Shown: one piece after another, positions 58,916 to 64,000 of the stretch | Layout of the letters: the number at the start of each line of letters is the position of its first letter | How positions within the stretch are numbered: the stretch's first letter is position 1 | From: Scatophagus argus | Lineage: Eukaryota; Chordata; Actinopteri; Scatophagidae | Direction of reading: 5' to 3' | DNA: 64,000 nucleotides | Assembly (NCBI RefSeq): GCF_020382885.2 | Contig: NC_058507.1 | Location: 3,423,715-3,487,714, forward strand | Program-made: the position numbers and the translations under genes | Notes under the pieces: model-generated | The model's database searches: none | What the model was told of the DNA's origin: nothing | The model's input: only the letters and a program-made list of their open reading frames with translations

Positions 58916-61900
58916 GCTGACCTATGCATAACCACTGATATCTTGGGATTAGATCAGTTATCCACACTAGTCTTCGCCATCTTCATCCTCATCTGATGCA
59001 GCTTCCCTGTCTGTAGTCACCAGTCTGTGGTCTCATTCTGTATCCCACCCACAATGTGATTTGTCACATGCCAAAAGTAACAGTCGATCTACAAATTAAC
59101 CAGTGGCTAAAGTTTTCAAATACCTATATGTAGTGGAATAAAAAGTACAATGAAATGTAGTGGAGCAGAAGTATAAAGTAACAGCAGAAGTAAAGTAAGT
59201 AAAATGGAGATACTCGAGGTGAGTGCAAGTATCTCAATATTGTACTTAAGTACAGCACTTGAGTAAATTATACTTTTCCATCACTGTTTATTCTGCATTT
59301 TTACTGCAAATGTGTATCTGTTTCAATTATCAGTTACTGGTCTCCTTGGTAATTAATAATCAGTATCAGCCATGAAAAGACCACATTGTCATTACTACTG
59401 ATACTGCCCTTTTAAAGATAGTTCAAATGATCTCATTAATATAAAAATGTGTGTATTTGTCCAGCAGTCTGAAAGAAGATTGTTTGAGCTCCTGTAGGCT
59501 GCTTTCTTTCTGTAGGTGTTCAACAGCAGATTATCGCAGATGAGTTTGTCAAGGGCAGACAAAAGACTTTTCTCCTGTTCAATTCTTAGCAATAGATCCT
59601 CCATAAACAGGAATGACAGCGTGGACAAAAGACTAGACATTAATTTGTCTTCCCTATATGACCCTGATGCAAATGAGGAAAATGAAAGCAAGCAATCAAT
59701 TCCCTAATTGGGTTTGCGCTATTTTAACTTGTTAAGGGGGCCTCTGTCTCGATTAAAGAGAAGGTCAATTTCTCATTGTGACAATTAACTGTATTCATTT
59801 CACACTGTAACAAAGGAATCCAGCAACGGTCGGGAAAGAGACAGCAGTGAACCAGATGCCTCCCCACTGTGCCAGCCAACCATCAGAACATCTTGTTGAT
59901 CTCACTCAGCACGCTCATTACAATCTACAGACCCAAAATTACACGTCCACATCTCAAGATAAAGAATAGTTTGGGGAAGGCCGTCTTGCGATTTTAATAA
60001 GGGCTTTTTGATGGAAATTCCATTAGCAACAGAACAAAGTCTTGATTTTGAGATAAAATGTTATCTTCATCTCTGCTGAAGAAAAGGCAAAACTGTCTTT
60101 TCATTCATGTTAAAAACCTCATGACTCCAAACATAAACAAGACTTAAAGCCCCTGAAAATGTGGTTTCATCTTGATTCTTCCTCTGTAACTGTAAATATT
60201 CCTTACAAAACAAACTCAGATTTGAGCAGTCCAAATTCCAGCTAATCCTCAGCACAGACAAAACAGTAAATGCAGAGATTTCTCCTGTGAAATGACCATA
60301 ACTGTTCTGACTTTGGCAGAAAATTGTGTGCTCACGCAGGACCACATCACTCATAGTGAGAAGATCATTGAGGACACAAGTTTTCTGAACCTTTTAAACC
60401 GCTAAGACAATATCCCTGCAAGAATTTGCTGGAAATAAAAACAAAAAATGGCCGTTGTTTTGTGTTGCTCCAAAACACACACACATTGAATGTTTGAAGT
60501 GCCATTCCTTTAAAGAGGACAAGCAAACAGCAGCCCTGCTGGGAAGGTTATGAAGTTCGAGCAGAGGCCTGTAAGCCGAGCGGCTGCAAAGCTGCAGTGG
60601 GACATTTATTTTGGCTTCCTGAGAAACAAATCAGACTGTTGATATACATCGTGAGTCAGCTACTCCCTCATGTCACATCAATAGTTTATTTACCCACGTA
60701 GGGAAACCACTGAATTAGAATAAAAATTAGATCATGTATCCCTGCACTAAAAGCAATACATTCAATTACTCCAACTCAAAACTTCTCTCGAGGCGGAGGG
60801 AGGAGGATTGTTGCTGCATAACCATATATCAAAAAAGCAAAAGAGTGGGAGAGCAACATGTCATGTCTGCTGGTTAATGTCTGTTACTGTTCTTGTTCCC
60901 TTCTCATCCTGTTGGGAGGGAGAGAACAAGGGAGAAATCTGTTAAAAGCTCTACACACCAAGCAGCCTTTTAACAAGATGCACTTAATCTTCCTGGTGTT
61001 TGCTTTAGTTAAGTGAGGGATTGGCTTAGTCCAGGCCCAGAGTGGTGGGATGTTGATTCCAGCCAGTGCACGGACCCTAACCTCTTATCAGTCTTTATCT
61101 GCGTTTGAACAGGTTTTCTTTTAGCAGGGCAAAGCCAAGCGGACCAATAAGATTAAATATAGACCCATTTTGGTAATGTATCAACTGCATGTCCCAGCGC
61201 TGCCTATGGGTTCAACCAGAGTTCATGTTATTAGTATTACAGGCCTTTCATGCTCTCAAATCTCACTCAGATCAAAAGGGCTTTGTGAGGTATGCCACCA
61301 TCAGCCAATTAATGCCCACAAGTACAGCTGCTCTGTCTGTAAGGTCAACACTAAGCATTTTCACAGCCTCAACTTCTTTTTCCACCCATCCAGCTTCATT
61401 TTTATGTAATTATTCAGCTCTTTGGGAAGGTTCAGTAATTCACACCCCACACATTGCGTAACAGGAGTCACAAAAGTGACCTTGAACTCCTCGAGTCAAA
61501 TAACAAACCTGACGGGCTTTAGCGAAGAGGGATCTACACAAATCCCCCCCACCCACATTAACACAGTCAGGAGGATTGAAGGGAAGTATTTTAGGCTTAG
61601 AAGAGCCTCGCTGTAGATAAAATCTCTGGGACAATGGTTACTTTTCAGGTCTTTTAACTGGAACTCTGCCCTAACTCAGGCGACTGCAGAGGGCTTGTCA
61701 CTCAAGGACACTGCAACAGGATGCACAGCTGCTGCCAGGATTTAAGTGGTGATAGTTTGGTGGTGGGACAGCAACAAACCACTGAGCTTCTCATCCTCAA
61801 GTCACAGCTTCCTTCGATATCCGACGTTACCCTGAGCTACATGCCAAGGCTTGAATAATCCGTCTCACAAATCATGCTTCAGCCTTATTATCACAAGGCT

Positions 61901-62790
61901 GACTTTATTATTAGTTGTAGTGATTCATATCTATATACTGCTCCACCTACAAGTCTTTGGTCTCATATTAATATGTATGGCACAACACTGACACTCAGAG
62001 TTGAGGCTTTAATTCCTTCTGGGTTGACCCATGATGAACCGCAGCCACAGTGCTACTGAAAGGCACTTGTTGTCCAAACATCATTACACTTAAACAGATT
62101 CTCCATCAGACTTCTCATTACAAAATGTATACATAATGTGCATAACTACTGAAGTGAACCATTATTAACGAGCACATTAATAAAACCCAACCTAATTTCA
62201 GACTACAGTTTCATAATTAAACATGGCACAACAAATGTGCCAGGAGTATGACTACACATCAGTCACAGCCTTTAAAATTAAAGCAGAATAGTTTGTAGCC
62301 CCAAAGTTAAGGGATAAAGGTGATGGTGCCACCTAGTGGTCACCAACAAAAATAAAATAAAACAAAATAAAATCAACAGAAAAATCTGTTGAAAAAAAAA
62401 AAAACAAAACAAAATTCAAACAATGTGACAGAGTAAAAATCAAGTGTTTAAACACAATCTTTAAACAGATTAGGTAGTCACAAGTAAACCCTGACAAAAT
62501 CAACAAAGGAACAGCAGAAGTTTGATGCACATGAATTGTTACTATAGTACAGTAAAAGAACAAAGTTTGATGTGTCCTTTGTATTTGTACAACAATGGTG
62601 GGCCATCATGGTGCAAACATTTCTAAAAATCGAAAGGAACATGACCAATCCAAACTCTTATTTTTCTGCAGCCAAAACATCACAAGAACCAAACACAAAG
62701 ACAAAATGAGGTGACTGAATGGAGCCCATTGTGGCATCACCTCTGCATCATCTCAAAAGGAAATGATGCATGCTTGTGATTTTTGATTTC
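58916..62790. other. Gene desert segment beside the CCCH-finger gene
   Basis: No coding exon was recognised. It probably includes the 3' UTR of the minus-strand gene at its right end, but no clear polyA signal was assigned. An A-rich, low-complexity run lies at 62345-62415. Confidence 0.45.
59505..59800. promoter_or_regulatory. Candidate conserved non-coding element / enhancer
   Basis: Unique sequence with an octamer core (gatgcaaatgagg at about 59667), caattccctaattggg, and gacaattaactgtattc. The density of octamer and homeodomain sites resembles deeply conserved vertebrate enhancers, but no alignment supports it here. Confidence 0.25.
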
Positions 62791-63201
62791 CTATGTGTGA
62801 AGATAGCCTAGTCTACTGGTGAATTTGTCCTTGTCAATGTTCTTGTGGTTTGGGTCATGTTTGAAAGTGCAGTCTGGCCTCGTGCAGCCCGTGGTCCTCC
62901 AGAAAAAGCATTCCTTCTTGTATGGGCTACAGCAAAGAGGGGAAAAAAACAAGAAAAAGATAACATTATAAAATACACCTGATAATAACAGATTTCTTAC
63001 CTAATTTCCATGTTTTTAATCATTTTACAGTTGAAGACAAATGAAGTCTAAACTTGTAACCAAAGTCGATGCGACAATATCAGGGTCTTACCCCGGACGT
63101 GGTGCATAGGGGTCAGTTGAGGCCGATTTGGACATACTGAGTCCATTTTGGAATCTGTTGGGATATCGCACTGACAGGGGAGCCCCCTCTACCACCATTC
63201 C
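62791..63201 (-). CDS. C-terminal two exons of an unidentified CCCH zinc-finger protein (partial)
   Basis: The exons on the minus strand are 63201-63092 (110 nt, phase 0 to 2, donor gtaaga) and 62926-62791 (136 nt to TAG). The join is in frame, giving 81 residues. The last exon carries a single CCCH finger: Cys, 7 residues, Cys, 4 residues, Cys, 3 residues, His (KKECFFWRTTGCTRPDCTFKH), then DPNHKNIDKDKF and a short end, GYLHT. The upstream exon is Ser/Pro-rich (PLSVRYPNRFQNG, STDPYAPRPG) with no domain. Such fingers usually bind RNA, or sometimes protein. I do not recognise the gene. Its 5' part lies beyond the right edge; the acceptor at 63202-63203 shows more exons upstream. Confidence 0.7.
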
Positions 63202-64000
63202 CTGAAGAGGAAACAAACATGTCCACATAAACAGCAGTTGAAATCAGTCATTCAAAATCTGCTTCAGTAAGCTAACTGTAGTATCTTGCTCGAAAGGTTT
63301 ATTTTCCCTATAATAACTGATCAATCATTTGGTCTCTAAATTGGTGAACAATATCAATCACAGTATCCCAGACACCAAGGAGAATACATTAAATTTGTCC
63401 AAATTGTGTCCAAAGTTTAAAATATTCATTTCATTATCACACAAGACTGTGTGAAATACTGACATTTGCAGCCAGAACTCATTTTTGGCATTTGACCTTT
63501 TACTCTTGTGGCTTGACAATTATTAATATTGCATTGGTTTACATAGCAGGGCACAAAGGCAGACAGTCACAGCTGAAAAATAAGTGTAAAAGCAATGGCT
63601 AAATTACAAGGAAAGCTTGCCTTTTGTTAACTTTCACATAATTGTTAGCATACTGTATACAGTACTGTTGAAAAATTAATGCATTAAATGACAGTTAACT
63701 GTATTGGAGATTGGAGTATTGGAGTATTGTCACACTGCTTAGAACAGAAAGAAACAGAAACAACTGATAAGATTTAGAGCGGGAGTCAGAGTTGCTTTGT
63801 ATGATGTGAAAATAATGCTGCAGTTTTAGGGAAGCAGACAGACTTTGAAGAATGAATAATAACAGAGTGAAATAGCCATAGTCGTCAGTCACTGCTTCAG
63901 TAACACAATCAAAATAAGTTCTCCCCTAAACGTCCTGCCTCATTTGGAACCTGCCAAGTTCTGAATATAAACAACCCAAAAATATTTACTGATTTACTCT
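63202..64000 (-). other. Intron of the CCCH-finger gene, running off the window
   Basis: No further exon was recognised before the right edge. The sequence is AT-rich. Confidence 0.45.

Overview
The window is vertebrate, almost certainly teleost fish, nuclear DNA. Genes are split by GT-AG introns. The proteins are vertebrate families. The non-coding part holds (CA/TG)n microsatellites, Tc1-like transposon remnants and dispersed repeats of types I recognise from fish genomes. There are no bacterial operons, no CRISPR arrays and no tRNA or rRNA genes that I could see.

Layout. (1) About 1.5-23.5 kb, + strand: a lysyl-oxidase-like gene that I assign to LOXL3. It has a signal peptide, four SRCR domains and a copper amine oxidase (LOX) domain on 14 coding exons. 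Every exon join keeps frame, giving 780 aa (775 or 761 aa for alternative forms). (2) 26.7-28.2 kb, - strand: mrps26, a mitochondrial small-ribosomal-subunit protein (4 exons, 207 aa), convergent with loxl3. (3) 31.5-33.5 kb, - strand: a type IV-like neuronal intermediate filament gene related to alpha-internexin (3 exons, 397 aa) with almost no tail domain and a clear TATA box. (4) 37.5-38.2 kb, - strand: intronless nanos1 (227 aa), with a NOT1-interacting motif and both CCHC zinc fingers. (5) 38.2-62.8 kb: a gene desert of about 24.6 kb with microsatellites, a decayed Tc1 transposon, old dispersed repeats and repeat-poor stretches that may be conserved enhancers. (6) 62.8-63.2 kb, - strand: the last two exons of a gene I do not recognise, ending in a CCCH-type zinc finger and running off the right edge.

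The most interesting signal is in loxl3. The first half of SRCR domain 4 is encoded twice, by two tandem, intact, same-phase exons (18413-18583 and 19227-19382). Only one is needed, which suggests mutually exclusive splicing that swaps half of a scavenger-receptor domain next to the catalytic domain. The same gene has a symmetric 57-nt exon that puts a lysine-rich insert into SRCR2. It also has a splice acceptor (exon 7) whose pyrimidine tract is a CTGT microsatellite.

The genes do not form one pathway: extracellular matrix cross-linking, mitochondrial translation, neuronal cytoskeleton and germline or neural translational control. In human, as I recall, their counterparts lie on different chromosomes (LOXL3 2p, MRPS26 20p, INA and NANOS1 10q).
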